Source of the DNA: Trochalopteron elliotii
Taxonomy: Eukaryota; Chordata; Aves; Passeriformes; Leiothrichidae
Assembly (NCBI GenBank): GCA_024734555.1
Contig: JANPWX010000054.1
Location: forward strand, 6,192,677-6,256,676
Reading direction: 5' to 3'
DNA length: 64,000 nucleotides
Positions 54,097 through 64,000 of this stretch are shown in pieces (positions within the stretch are counted from its first letter, which is position 1; the number at the start of each line of letters is the position of its first letter). The position numbers were made by a program, and so were the translations under genes. The notes below the pieces were generated by a model. The model had not been told where the DNA came from. It searched no databases and was given only the letters and a program-made list of their open reading frames with translations.

Positions 54097-54234
54097 TATA
54101 TTATTGATGCGTTCCTAGGCAGAAGACATATAAAGTATTTAAGTAATACTTAGCGTATTTGTAATAAGGAGGAGAGCAGATTTCCCTTGCACTGGGGAAA
54201 AGCAGATGAAGAACACAGCTCGTGGAGAAGCAAG

Positions 54235-54440
54235 GAGCGACACTGCCGTAGTTTGTACTGCCTAAAGCAGAGGCCGGGTGCGGGTGGCATCGGCCGGGGC
54301 AGCTCCTCCCTGCACGGGGCTGAACCCGCCTCCCTAAAGCTGGGGCCGGGCAGGGGCACCGCGCCCGGCCGAGGGGACGATCCCCCTGTCCCTCCCTGCG
54401 TGACTTTGCTCGCAGGGTTGGAGCGTTGGGCCCGAGGCAT
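54235..54440. promoter_or_regulatory. GC-rich, CpG-dense island within the presumed 3' UTR
   Basis: About 18 CpGs lie in roughly 200 bases, including GGCATCGGCCGGGGCAGC and CACCGCGCCCGGCCGAGG, flanked on both sides by AT-rich UTR sequence. Frames across it (102 codons at 54187-54495 +, 128 codons at 54101-54487 -) show no recognisable domain. It may be a structured UTR element, a separate promoter or an insertion. Confidence 0.55.
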
Positions 54441-54852
54441 TCACTGCACACTCTGTGCAGTTGGAGTTGCTGGAAAAACACATCCACATAAGTAATTGTG
54501 TATAACAGCTTACGACCGTTGGCTTTTAGTTAGTGGCATGGAAGGGGCATTTCTGAATTTTCATTTCAAAGGAAAAAAAAAGAAAAATTGATTACAGAAC
54601 GTAGATTTCTTCTATTCCCTCGCTCCCCGCACAAAGCTAATTCACCTATAGGTGTAACCAGCTCTTTCCAAATCAGCAAAAAAAAAAAAGGTAAACGTGC
54701 AATTTTTTGACTGGAAAAATGAGGAATTGATTTACCTTTTAAATTTTCGTGACTACTTTCTGATGTTCTCTAACTGGCTCTGCATTTAGAGCATCAGCTA
54801 GCAATCCTTGAAGGCATTAGTAGACGGTATTGGCAGAAGTGAAGCAAGCATC

Positions 54853-54858
54853 AATAAA
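54853..54858 (+). terminator. Possible internal polyadenylation hexamer (AATAAA)
   Basis: An exact AATAAA lies in the 3' UTR about 3.5 kb after the ZCCHC24 stop. Use would give a shorter UTR keeping the MIR, the let-7 site and the miR-19 sites but losing two of the four miR-200 matches. Only the hexamer is visible, and single hexamers are common by chance in AT-rich DNA. Confidence 0.25.
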
Positions 54859-55005
54859 AAGAGTTTTAAATCAATACAGGCCTAAACTGAATATTCTTTA
54901 GGGGTGTACCTGAGAGCAGTTTGGCTCTGTGCATTTATTTGGCAAACTGGATTTTCAACCTCAGATGCTTGCTGTTAACAGCCCATCAATATATCCAGAA
55001 AGCTC

Positions 55006-55026
55006 TTTTTTTTTTTTTTTTTTTTT
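55006..55026. repeat. Homopolymer run of 21 T in the 3' UTR
   Basis: There are 21 consecutive T, followed by AAATTTTCACTG. No reverse-oriented retroelement body can be recognised next to it. Confidence 0.9.
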
Positions 55027-55063
55027 AAATTTTCACTGTTTTGGAGACTTTTTAAACTTTCAT

Positions 55064-55072
55064 TTATTTAAT
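55064..55072 (+). promoter_or_regulatory. AU-rich element nonamer
   Basis: TTATTTAAT fits the UUAUUUA(U/A)(U/A) nonamer linked to mRNA decay. It is isolated, so support is weak. Confidence 0.25.
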
Positions 55073-55773
55073 TAAAACCAATAACAAAACCCAACCAACC
55101 AACCAAAAACCACCCCACAATTTGTTTCATGAGTTGGTCATAACATTTCATATCAAATTTGGCATTGGCACTCCTCTGGAAAAATGCTTGAGTAATTTGA
55201 AATGTATGTTGTAGGTTTTTAGCTGCTTTAACTAAATGATGCTACGATGAAGTTATTACAAATACTTCATTTAAAGGTAGTGAAGAAAAATCCTAGTAGT
55301 TTAAAGGATGGCCCCATTTTAGCCAGTTTCTACTGCTGCTACCACAGATGTCAAATGATGCCACATAAGCAAAGTTTGAGGCCTTTTTGTCTCAAAGTTG
55401 CTATTTAATTTCAGATAAATACACAAGAGTATATATTATTTCTGAAAATAGGTGTATTTTGAAGTTCCCCATTATATGGGACTTAGTTTTTAAACTAAAA
55501 ATGTGAAGTTACATGTCTGAGAGAAGCCTTATACCTAGAAGTAATATCTACATTTTACCTTTTTGTATAACATGAAATTTAGATTATACACACATTGTAT
55601 ACCTGTGACACTCTAGCATTTTTTTTAAAAAAAGAAACCTACTTATACAATTAAAAGTTTAGAGCTTTTGGAAATGTCAGTCCTCATAGATTAGTGCTCT
55701 TTGTCCTGCAGTCACATAGAAGATTTTTTTTTTCCTACTCTGGATCCTAAGAGTTGTCCACTGAACAGTAAGC

Positions 55774-55779
55774 AATAAA
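55774..55779 (+). terminator. Possible internal polyadenylation hexamer (AATAAA)
   Basis: An exact AATAAA occurs in GCAATAAATCATC, with a TG-containing stretch (CATGTGTTTTT) about 10 bases downstream that could serve as a downstream element. It would shorten the UTR by about 1.7 kb. There is no direct support for use. Confidence 0.3.
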
Positions 55780-56303
55780 TCATCAACATGTGTTTTTCAA
55801 GTTAAGTAGATAGACATATATTTTCCACTTGCCTTTGCCAGCATATTTTAAAATGTGATGGAACTATCCCCATAGAAAAATAATTCTTTCAGATATTGCT
55901 CCACTCCCAACTGGGCTTCAACCCATATCTCTTTCTTATCTGCAAAAGCAGTGCTGTCCATTGAGTTTGCTATATCACTCAAGTGCTCAGAGGGCTTTTT
56001 GAGATCTTAGATATAGGGATGATGGATTGTGTTTCTAGGATGAATTTCAAAGGGACAATCGTGTGCAGTTACTAGCTATAGATGATTGATATAAATGTTT
56101 ACCCCTGTATGAAGTATTTTACAGTTTTACTTGCAGATGTGTATTTATCTTGAGTTATACTTGACATAGAGTTTCTTTCAATTTTTTTTTTAATACTATG
56201 TGTGTATTTTGGAAACCTTTTTAGATGTTAAAATTTTTGAATGGTTACAAATATTTCTTATAATACTGAATTGTTATCTGGAAACTCTTTGCAGTAACTT
56301 TTT

Positions 56304-56311
56304 TGTATATA
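56304..56311 (+). promoter_or_regulatory. Pumilio-type recognition element
   Basis: TGTATATA (UGUAUAUA in RNA) is an exact Pumilio consensus site, in a U-rich context near the end of the 3' UTR. Confidence 0.4.
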
Positions 56312-56438
56312 TTTGAGGGCCTTTTTAAAGAAGTATTGTTTGTTTTTTGGGCAAAGTTTTTACAATTGGGAAGCTTTCAGAAGGGCCTTCCTCTCAACTA
56401 GGATACTAACAGAGGTAAGAGTTTTCTTAAGTATTTTG

Positions 56439-56445
56439 CAGTATT
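56439..56445 (+). promoter_or_regulatory. miR-200b/c/429 7-mer seed match
   Basis: CAGTATT lies at the junction of a 10-bp direct duplication (GTATTTTGCA twice, 56431-56450), which created this site. Confidence 0.4.
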
Positions 56446-56664
56446 TTGCAGAACTAAGGATGTATCCTCAAGAAAATATTTATGGAAATAATTTACTTTT
56501 TTTTTTTTACAATGCTTTTGTCTGTATAAAGTATGCAACAGAACTACATTAAGAAGGAAATATTGTCTACATAAAATATTATATGAAAGTTGGTACATAA
56601 TTCTGACAAGAAACCTTGCAATTCTTTAAGCCATATTGTTTTTGTTATCCTTGGATGAAAATAT

Positions 56665-56672
56665 CAGTATTA
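56665..56672 (+). promoter_or_regulatory. miR-200b/c/429 8-mer seed match
   Basis: CAGTATTA is the full 8-mer form of the site, in AU-rich sequence about 0.8 kb before the polyadenylation signal. Confidence 0.5.
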
Positions 56673-57446
56673 AGTAACCAGTGTATTTTTCAAGTGCTTA
56701 GACTTATATGAAAATGCTTATACGGTTTATTTATGTGTATTTGGGGAAGGAGGGCTAGAAAAGCTATCACTAGACATGTAGCAAGTGAGGAGCAGATAAC
56801 AGTATACTGTCACTTTATGGCCTTGTGAGAGACACAGATGATGTTGAAAGCGCCGTGGTGGAGACTCGGCTTTCAGAAACTCCAAAGCACAAGTGGTGGG
56901 TTTCAAATGGTGGCTCTTTCCTTCCCCATAGCTGGAGGGGAGGAAAGTTGGTTGGGATGCTGTTTAACTTGACTTTCACAACTCTTTGCAGACTGTGAGC
57001 TCAGCTATGCAGTATCGTCTACAGCAATAATATCAATCAAAGGATGTAAGAGAAAAGGATTGAAGTAGATTATTGTAGGGGTTTACATTTATTTTAATTA
57101 GAACTCATAGCAATATAGAATATGCATGTGCACGTATTCAAAGCATTTTACACTTTACATTTCATGTAGTTTGATTATATTATGAAGGATTGAGTTTTTA
57201 GTTTGATATTTTACCGTGCTAAAATGGGAGGTCTGCCCAGCCCTATACTGGATTCTTGTTTCCTTTAAAAGGTTATTTAGTACAGCACTCACTGCATTGT
57301 GTAATAGTGCTAAAACTAACACTATTTTATGAATTTCTTCAGCTTTAAAAAAATTAACCTAATGATTATTACATTTGTTTAGCTGTACCCACTGTCCTTG
57401 TCAGATTCAGTTGGCAAATTGTGTAATTTCTTTTTCTGTAACTGTT

Positions 57447-57452
57447 AATAAA
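57447..57452 (+). terminator. ZCCHC24: Main cleavage and polyadenylation signal of ZCCHC24
   Basis: A canonical AATAAA sits in the context TGTTAATAAACTTGTACAGC. TGTA motifs bound by the CFIm cleavage factor lie just upstream, within 57421-57440. Cleavage would be expected about 15-25 bases downstream, in or near the A-rich stretch at 57466-57476. A T/G-containing stretch (AGTTCTGTTT) follows near 57502. The next candidate is ATTAAA at 57672-57677. This signal is the best of those seen, but transcript data are needed to fix the end. Confidence 0.7.
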
Positions 57453-57671
57453 CTTGTACAGCTAAAACAAAAAAAACCTATGGACAAAGGCCTCAGAGGT
57501 ACCAGTTCTGTTTCAGCAATCAAGATGACAGCTTGCTCATCTGGTGACTGTTTTGCTAACGAGACTGTAAAACCTCTGTTGTGGATTGTCCATAAAATGG
57601 CATTCCGACATGTGCCTTATTTGCTGGATAGTATACAGCTTTCCTCTAGTATTCTAGCATTTTAATGCTGT

Positions 57672-57677
57672 ATTAAA
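57672..57677 (+). terminator. Possible distal polyadenylation hexamer (ATTAAA)
   Basis: ATTAAA is followed by a short A-rich stretch near 57684-57690. If used instead of AATAAA at 57447, the UTR would gain about 220 bases, including a GTGCCTTA miR-124 seed match at 57612-57619. It is the weaker of the two distal candidates. Confidence 0.3.
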
Positions 57678-60600
57678 GTATTGCAAAAAATCCCAGCAAG
57701 AGCGTGGCATGGTTTTCTTGAACATTCCTTCCTTTGACAATTTACTCCCAGCTGCAGTGGGCTCCTGGTTATGGCCTGGCCAGCCAGTCTGGTGCCTGTG
57801 GAGCAAACCTGCCCTACCACAGCCATGACTCACATCATGGGAAGAAGACTTCCTCCACTGCAGTGGGTCCCTCTGCTGCAAGGAGCCTGGTCACATCCAG
57901 GGTCACAGCTCTTTACTGCTAGTGGAACACCTCAGGTTAATGGTGCCAGCTCCTCGTGTTTAGCAGCCTAGTGTTGTCTAACATTCCTTCTCAAGGAAAA
58001 CCTTCTATAATCAAAGTACACTTGTACCCTTTGGTTGGATAGGAAAGCTTGTGTGCCAGAAAGTTGCTTTAATGAAAAATAACATTCATCATTCTTTGCA
58101 AACACAAGAAGTTAGCAAGAATTAGACCTACTAAATGCTCGTTGTGTATTAGCAATGCTCTTCTCACACTCCCAGCCAAAGTTCAGTGGGAAGTAATTTT
58201 TCTCCTGAGACAGACAATACTTCAGAGATTAGAAGTTAAAATAAGGACATTAAGAAACTTACTTTGGATTTTAGGTATCCTGCCTCTAACACAAGAGATC
58301 GCCTTCATTTAAAACAAGCAGAAAATTTCTATTAGACACACATCAGCACACATTTTTCTATGCCTGCTAATCCCTACAAACACAGTGCGTATTTGCCACT
58401 TGGAGATCTTCACTACATTGACTCCATTTCTATCACATAACAAGCCTGATTTCTGGATTTCATTCCTCATTCAGTCCACATGAGAGAGAGCAAAAACACA
58501 TCCACACATTTGTGCACTGGTATGCAAAGGTGGAAGAAGAGGTTGAGAAGGAATTGTAGAGTTCTGAAGCCTTGAAACAGACTGTTTCGTCAAAGGATGA
58601 AAGACTTCCCCAGCTGAGCCTCATGGAAAGGGAAAACACATATTCAGAACTTGTTGGTAAATTTTTGTTTGAAGAATAAAACAAACTGCTCTTCACTTAA
58701 AATTTGGCTATAGCACTTTTCCCACAGCAAACACAAGCCACAAAGCCAAGCTCAGAACTGAAATAAGTCTTTCTTTTTACAGAAGATCCAGGGCTTCCTG
58801 AAAAACCCACAAACATCTCAGATTTAGCACTCAGCTGAGACAAGAAAACTGAGTAGAGTTTGAGAAACATGCTGAGTAGAACTGCAAAGTCTTAGCTCAC
58901 TATTACCACCTTTTCTGTGATTCCTCAAAGAAATAACTTTTTCATATTTAAAACAAAAGTAGATTAACACAAGCAATATGGCATCAACAGAAACAATCAA
59001 ACTACTTCCATCATTTTTCATTGCCAAGCATTTTGCCTTCCTGCTCTGTATGAATGAGGTCAAGAGACAATGCACCAACCCCCCTGTAATGGAAGGGCCA
59101 AATGAGTCCCACTACAGGAAAAGTAATAGGGCTTTCATTAACAGGGATTTCATAGAACACTGATACTTTGAAATAAAAAGCTCTTTCATTATTCTTAAAT
59201 GAAAACCCATTTAAACAGCACACCAAGGCTACTACTCTTCAAGTTGGTCACATCAGACCAAAAGCTTCTCCTCAGATCCTCCTACTGTGTAACAGGCATA
59301 CAGACTAGGCCTTGAATCCCAGCTAGGAAGGGAAACAGTTGCACATAACACTTGTGTAATCTCACTAAGGGCCCACAGACATGGAACATTCACTGCCATA
59401 TAACACAGTTAAACACATGCTCCTGTCTACATACCCCTCTGCAAAATCTGTACACTGGAGACATTGGCAAGGAAAGAGGAACCTGAAACACTAAGGGCTG
59501 AATGCTGACAGCCAGGTCTTTTCACTAAGATCTAAAGAAACCTCTTAAATGGAACATATGAAATTCTTACTCTTGATAAGTGTATGTAGCTTGTGATCCT
59601 GAAAAATAGAATGCAACATTGAGGTTTGCTTTTCTCTAGTGTTCACCTTCTGGACTTAGAGAAACAGGTAATTTGTCAACTTCTGTGTGTGGACAACCAG
59701 CACTCCTACTGAACAAGCACTTTTGTTTTACTGAAAGTAATGCAATTGCTCTTCCTCACCATTTGTATCCCAAACACATTTCAGATAACCAAACCCAGAA
59801 AACTAGCCATGATACCAGAACTGCAAAACCTTATTCAAACAACTTAGATTAATAGCCCTCACAATCCTTTTGCAAGCTTTGTAAGACATTTTGCAAATGA
59901 GCATGCTGAGAAACACCTACCTCAGTCAGCCTTTATGGGGTCTTTATCCAAAGGGCCAAGACTGAAGCAGAGGCAATTGCAGTTGTGAGGTGTTAGAGCA
60001 TCCCTGACGTGCAGTCCAGGGTAGCAGAGACAGCCAGCACTGCTGTGGAAGAGAACAGAGCACTGTGAGACAGTGCTGGGTAAAGCACTGCCCAGGCACA
60101 CAGCTCTGGGGCTGATGAGGAGACCAGGAGCAGCAGTAACCCTGGGCATTCTTTGAAGTCTTTATTTCTGTGCCATGAAATTAGCTAAATAAAAATACAG
60201 TCATCATTAACTTTTTTCCTTTTTTTTTTTAGTAAGAGGTTAAAAAATGGACCTAAAAATGCCCAGCTTACCCAACCAAACCCCATGCCTGCAGAGAAAC
60301 CAAATCATAGCCAAATGCTTTGTGTAGTTTTAAGGGGAGTCAGGTGTAAACCAAAGATTATCTTTTAATCACTACTCTTGTCTCCTGTTTGCCAGCTGAG
60401 ACCAGAGAAGAGAATGCCAGAACATCATAAGAAGGCCTTCCCTTGCGCAACTTCTGAACACATCAAAGCAGCAGGTAGGGGAAATCTAACACTAGCCAGC
60501 TTTCCATTAAGTTTCCTTAGGGTTTTGCAACATAAGGAGGCACAACTCAAAGGATTTCCAAGGAGCCAGACATACTTATGCCCCACTTAATTTCACCCAG

Positions 60601-60714
60601 CAAAACTTGAAGGAATAACACAGGAAAACACTCAAGAAGTGACAGGAAGCAAGGCCTCAAAACTCCCCTCTTGCAAATAAAACAATGATAAATAGACAAA
60701 TACCACTAGCACAG

Positions 60715-60754
60715 GAAAGAAAAAAAAAAGCAACAACAAAAAAACAAAACAAAC
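60715..60754. repeat. A/C-rich low-complexity block
   Basis: A ten-A run is followed by GCAACAACAAAAAAACAAAA. It is simple sequence in the intergenic region. Confidence 0.8.
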
Positions 60755-62562
60755 CTCTTCTGAGTACCCTCAGGTCAAAACTCAGAGAGTTGAAAGCCAC
60801 AGCCCCTGGAAAGGGCCTCCTTTATCTCTGCCTCACTTAAATTGGCTACTGGCCCTGATTGCTGAGGGCTCCATCTGTGCTGGCCAGCTGTGTGGGGGGT
60901 GGGAAAGGGATGGAGGGGAATGGGGGTGGGCACCAGCTCTGCCACAGGTGCAAAGGCTTCCTGCCTGGCTGTGCCTGCTGCAGCACAAACCCAAGAGCTC
61001 TCTCCAACAGGAAAAAAGAGCACAGACATCAGTGCCACCAACAGGAATCTTCACTGGCTGCTGGGAGGTGAAGGATAGTTCAGTTCACATCTAGGAGAGA
61101 CAACTCTCATTTTAATGTTCACAGGAATTGAAAGATCAACACAGTTAAATCTTCCGCAGCTGTAGCAATTTCACTGAGGGATATACACAAGTAAACTTCA
61201 CTAGACAGAAGCTTGAATAGCACACATTGAAATCGACCAATTAAAATTGTTTTCCAACATACCCTGCTAAAGTTACTGAATGTCTTGGACAATTTGTGAA
61301 TACAAAGCAATTACACAGAGCAACTAATACCTTGCCCAGCTACTAAAGTGTGGTTTCTTCTTTGGGTAGTTGGCTATGGCAAGTTTTTGCATTTCTTTAA
61401 TTAAATTGAACCAAAAGTGTCTGAGTTAAATAAACACAACCACTCACAGCAACATGTTCCAGGATTTGAAGGAATGAAACTAGGTTTGAGTTGGGAGGTG
61501 AAGAGCAACGCACTTATTCATAGTAGCAAAAGCAAAACCAAACACAAGTAGCAGCTGACTGAGGCCCTGATGTTCAGTGGAAGACATTCCAAATGGTGCA
61601 TGTTGAATAACAGATTTTAAATTAGCTAGTAATAGTCAGGAATAAGTGCCTTGTGTTATTTTGGATTATTCAACTCAAAGCCGTAGTAGTTTTAAAAAGA
61701 GACAAGCAGAGGATTTGGAAGTAGGAACAAGAAACTAAAGAGAAAACATCATTATATGATCCTTATCACTTTAAAAGGACAATGATGAAATGAAAGAAAT
61801 TATTTACCTGTGAAAGGCGACTGTGCATTGAGCCTCCATCTTCTGGAAAAGAGATCATTATGGGCAGATGTGTAAGTATCCCACAATATAATAAATGACA
61901 TAAATAAGGAAAGAAATAGTAATTGCTTCTACAACTCTCCTAGAAGAAGGGAATTTTGGATACAAACATCTGAGGTAATATAATTAAAACAAAAATTTCA
62001 CACAGCAGACTGAAATGCATAGTCATGGGATATTCTAGCTGTCAAAAGAATAAATGAGATGAAAACCAACTAGAAAACCACATTTAAAAAAAAAAATTAA
62101 ACTCTGCAAGGGTTATTAACCACGAAGCTGTGACCCTGCTCAGGAAGTCCCAAAGCACGGAAGCCGCCAGCAGCAAGAGGTGACGCCAACAGAGGGTTGA
62201 CTGCCTGTGGTTTGTATCTTTTCCCTCACCAAACTGCTGTAGGAAAGAGGATATCTGAGTAGGTGCAAGTCTGATTGTTGTCCTTTTTGTGTGACATTAG
62301 GAGCTGCAAGATGTGAATGTAAACATACTTCAGCCCTGTAGGTAAGAAAACAGGTGGCACTCACCAGGCACCTGACAGCTTCTGGGGAAGACACAAACAG
62401 ACATGCCCAGGGAATTACCCTTCAGTTCCCCAGCATTCATGTTCTGGAAGAAGACGTTGCAACTCACCTGTGCTCAGGCTTGGTTGGGCTAATTGGCAGG
62501 AAACTAATTGAAGCACCACCATAATTTGTAGTCTCCAACGAAATATTGCACCACTGTGGCAA

Positions 62563-62583
62563 TTTTTTTGTTTGTTTGTTTGG
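62563..62583. repeat. T-run with GTTT repeat
   Basis: Seven T are followed by three GTTT units. Confidence 0.8.
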
Positions 62584-63743
62584 GTTTAATTGTTTTAAAA
62601 TTCCTTGCATATAGTTTTTTTTTAAAAAAAGCTGTTCCTAATTAGCTGTGTTTAAAGCTATTTTAAATGCATTTATACACTGCATTTCAGTTTGCTGGGC
62701 CACACTGCCCACTCTTGCTCTCCAAGTGGCAAGGACAGGGTTTAGCCCTCAATTAGCCTTCCCATATGGTTTTCTGGGGTCGCAAAAGAATTTACTGTGC
62801 CAAGGAAAATTTCTAAGAGGTGTTTAAGCACCTCTTAGCATCCAAAAGGTCCAGTAAATGTAGCTCATAACAATGAAGTTATAGGCTCTGGCTGAGCCAC
62901 GCACCATGTCACGATGGGAGGCAGCCAAGCTGTGTTGGGCTCCCACAGTGGTTCCAGCCATGCTTGTGCTCAGCCCTTCTGGCCAGCACTGGGCCACAGC
63001 TGAGGACACCCTGAATTAGCAAGGAGGTTGGTTAGCCTGCACCCGTGTTTCCCCATTGACTGATTTTAAGTCACACCTTTTACTCCAAGGGTGCAGCTTC
63101 ACACCCAAGAGCTGTGAGAAAGGCATGAGATGTGCATGTCTGGATTGAGAAAAGCTTTATCTTTTCTGCCATAAATATCTCTGCCCATCTCTCTATGTGT
63201 GGAGAAAACATCAGTCTGAGGCAGACAGAAATATTCAGACCAAAGAAGATACATCAGGAGGTTTTTGTGAAACAAATGTAGCCAAGAGAACAAAGGGACC
63301 TTTTTCTCCCCTGATTTCCTTTCTGCACTGAATCTTGTGCACCTCTTTGCAAGAATTCAACACAACAGGAGGTCCCAGCAAAGGGGAAGTTCAGCCTGAG
63401 GTATGTGCAATTTGCTCTCTCAAGGACTGTACATGTGAAGCAAATCTTAGATTTTTTTTTTAATAAGAATTTAATGCACTTCATCAACATGATCTTCCCT
63501 TCCACACCTTATCAGTAAATCTGGCTGGTGTCAAACAGCTTTCTAAATATGATAAGTAGGGGAAATTTGTCACCTGGGTTCTTTTTGTAAGGAGAGAAAA
63601 TACAGTGGGTAGTGATGGGCATATAAACCTCATTTTCATCACTGGCACATATTCTGGTTTTCTTCAGACTTAAAAAAGGTGCTTTTCTTTGAGCAGATAC
63701 TGTCTAGTCTCCAGCATGTAACCAACCTCTTTCAGGGATACCT

Positions 63744-63782
63744 AAGAAAGAAAGAAAAAGGAAAAAGAAAAAGGAAAAGAAA
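63744..63782. repeat. GAAA/GGAAAA purine microsatellite
   Basis: AAGAAAGAAAGAAAAAGG-type units run uninterrupted for about 39 purine bases, the strongest purine microsatellite in the window. Confidence 0.9.
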
Positions 63783-64000
63783 TCTGCTACTAATTCACTC
63801 CAAGGTTGTTATCCAGAACAAGCAAGCAAACAAACTAATTTCCTAAAAAACTCAGCTGGGCAAAGTCTGTTCAGTGGCTGGAATTACACATGTGTGTTTA
63901 GATTATAAAGTTGGTGAACTTCATCAGAGGCTCCTTCACCTATAGATTTAGTTCGTAAGTGATTGTCCTAAAATAACTGGAACTGTAGATTTCAAGTCCC

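Larger units (their letters stand above)
51373..57470 (+). other. ZCCHC24: ZCCHC24 3' untranslated region (about 6.1 kb)
   Basis: The segment from the ZCCHC24 stop to the best polyadenylation signal has no convincing coding frame and is AT-rich, with many TTTTGTA and ATTTA strings typical of long vertebrate 3' UTRs. It contains an ancient MIR SINE (53040-53265), a GC-rich island (54235-54440), a 21-T run at 55006-55026 and a small CCAA repeat near 55092-55113. It also holds several miRNA seed matches, one Pumilio-type TGTATATA (56304-56311) and one AU-rich nonamer (55064-55072). The 3' end is inferred from AATAAA at 57447 preceded by TGTA motifs. Shorter isoforms are possible through internal hexamers at 54853 and 55774. 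Continuity of the UTR across the GC-rich island is assumed, not shown. Confidence 0.75.
57471..64000. other. Apparently intergenic region downstream of ZCCHC24
   Basis: No coding exon, tRNA or other RNA gene is recognisable on either strand. In human the convergent neighbour past the ZCCHC24 3' end is, from memory, PPIF. I looked on the - strand for its conserved cyclophilin C-terminal exons and did not see them, so that gene probably starts beyond 64000. Visible content is simple sequence: an A/C-rich block at 60715-60754, a GTTT repeat at 62563-62583 and a purine tract at 63744-63782. Confidence 0.6.

Noticed and set aside
54101..54487. 128-codon open frame on the - strand in the 3' UTR
   Set aside because: It coincides with the GC-rich block, and the opposite strand is open too. 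No domain is recognised.
59270..59350. Possible MIR head (GGCCTTGAATCCCAGCTAGG)
   Set aside because: The match is a single short word. The following sequence does not continue in the family order.
57471..64000. PPIF 3' exons on the - strand
   Set aside because: Expected from human gene order, but no cyclophilin C-terminal coding segment was recognised within the window.

Overview
The window looks like nuclear DNA of an amniote, most likely a bird. It is AT-rich with only a few short CpG-dense islands. Its genes are broken by long introns. It has scattered, decayed MIR-type SINEs but no Alu, L1 or other young transposon that I can see. It also has the A/C-rich low-complexity strings common in bird introns. 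The bird call is an inference; the vertebrate call is firm because of the one gene that can be read.

That gene is ZCCHC24 (older name C10orf56, alias Z3CXXC8) on the + strand. Only its last two coding exons are visible. Positions 43194-43358 encode 55 residues and positions 51259-51372 encode 37 residues plus the stop. Together they give the C-terminal 92 residues of a roughly 240-residue protein. They carry three CxxC pairs (CPKC, CIKC, CEKC) of a 3CxxC-type zinc finger. Both exons have good splice sites and the reading frame joins in phase 0. The upstream exons, including the one with the CCHC zinc knuckle, were not found. The first 43 kb is therefore probably intron of this gene, although the window alone cannot prove it.

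Layout: 1-43193 is non-coding, presumed intron. It holds simple repeats, one clear antisense MIR near 33.0 kb, a weak MIR near 6.3 kb, two small tandem duplications (32.3 and 40.9 kb) and a compact CpG island near 28.8-29.1 kb. 43194-43358 is the penultimate coding exon. 43359-51258 is a 7.9-kb intron. 51259-51372 is the last coding segment. From 51373 to about 57470 there is a long 3' UTR. It contains an ancient MIR with a let-7 seed match, four miR-200b/c/429 seed matches, two miR-19 matches, a GC-rich island and a canonical AATAAA signal at 57447. 57471-64000 is apparently intergenic with no readable gene.

No novel system, CRISPR array, bacterial-type operon, RNA gene or intact mobile element is present as far as reading by eye can tell. 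The most useful leads concern post-transcriptional control of ZCCHC24 and the two isolated CpG islands.
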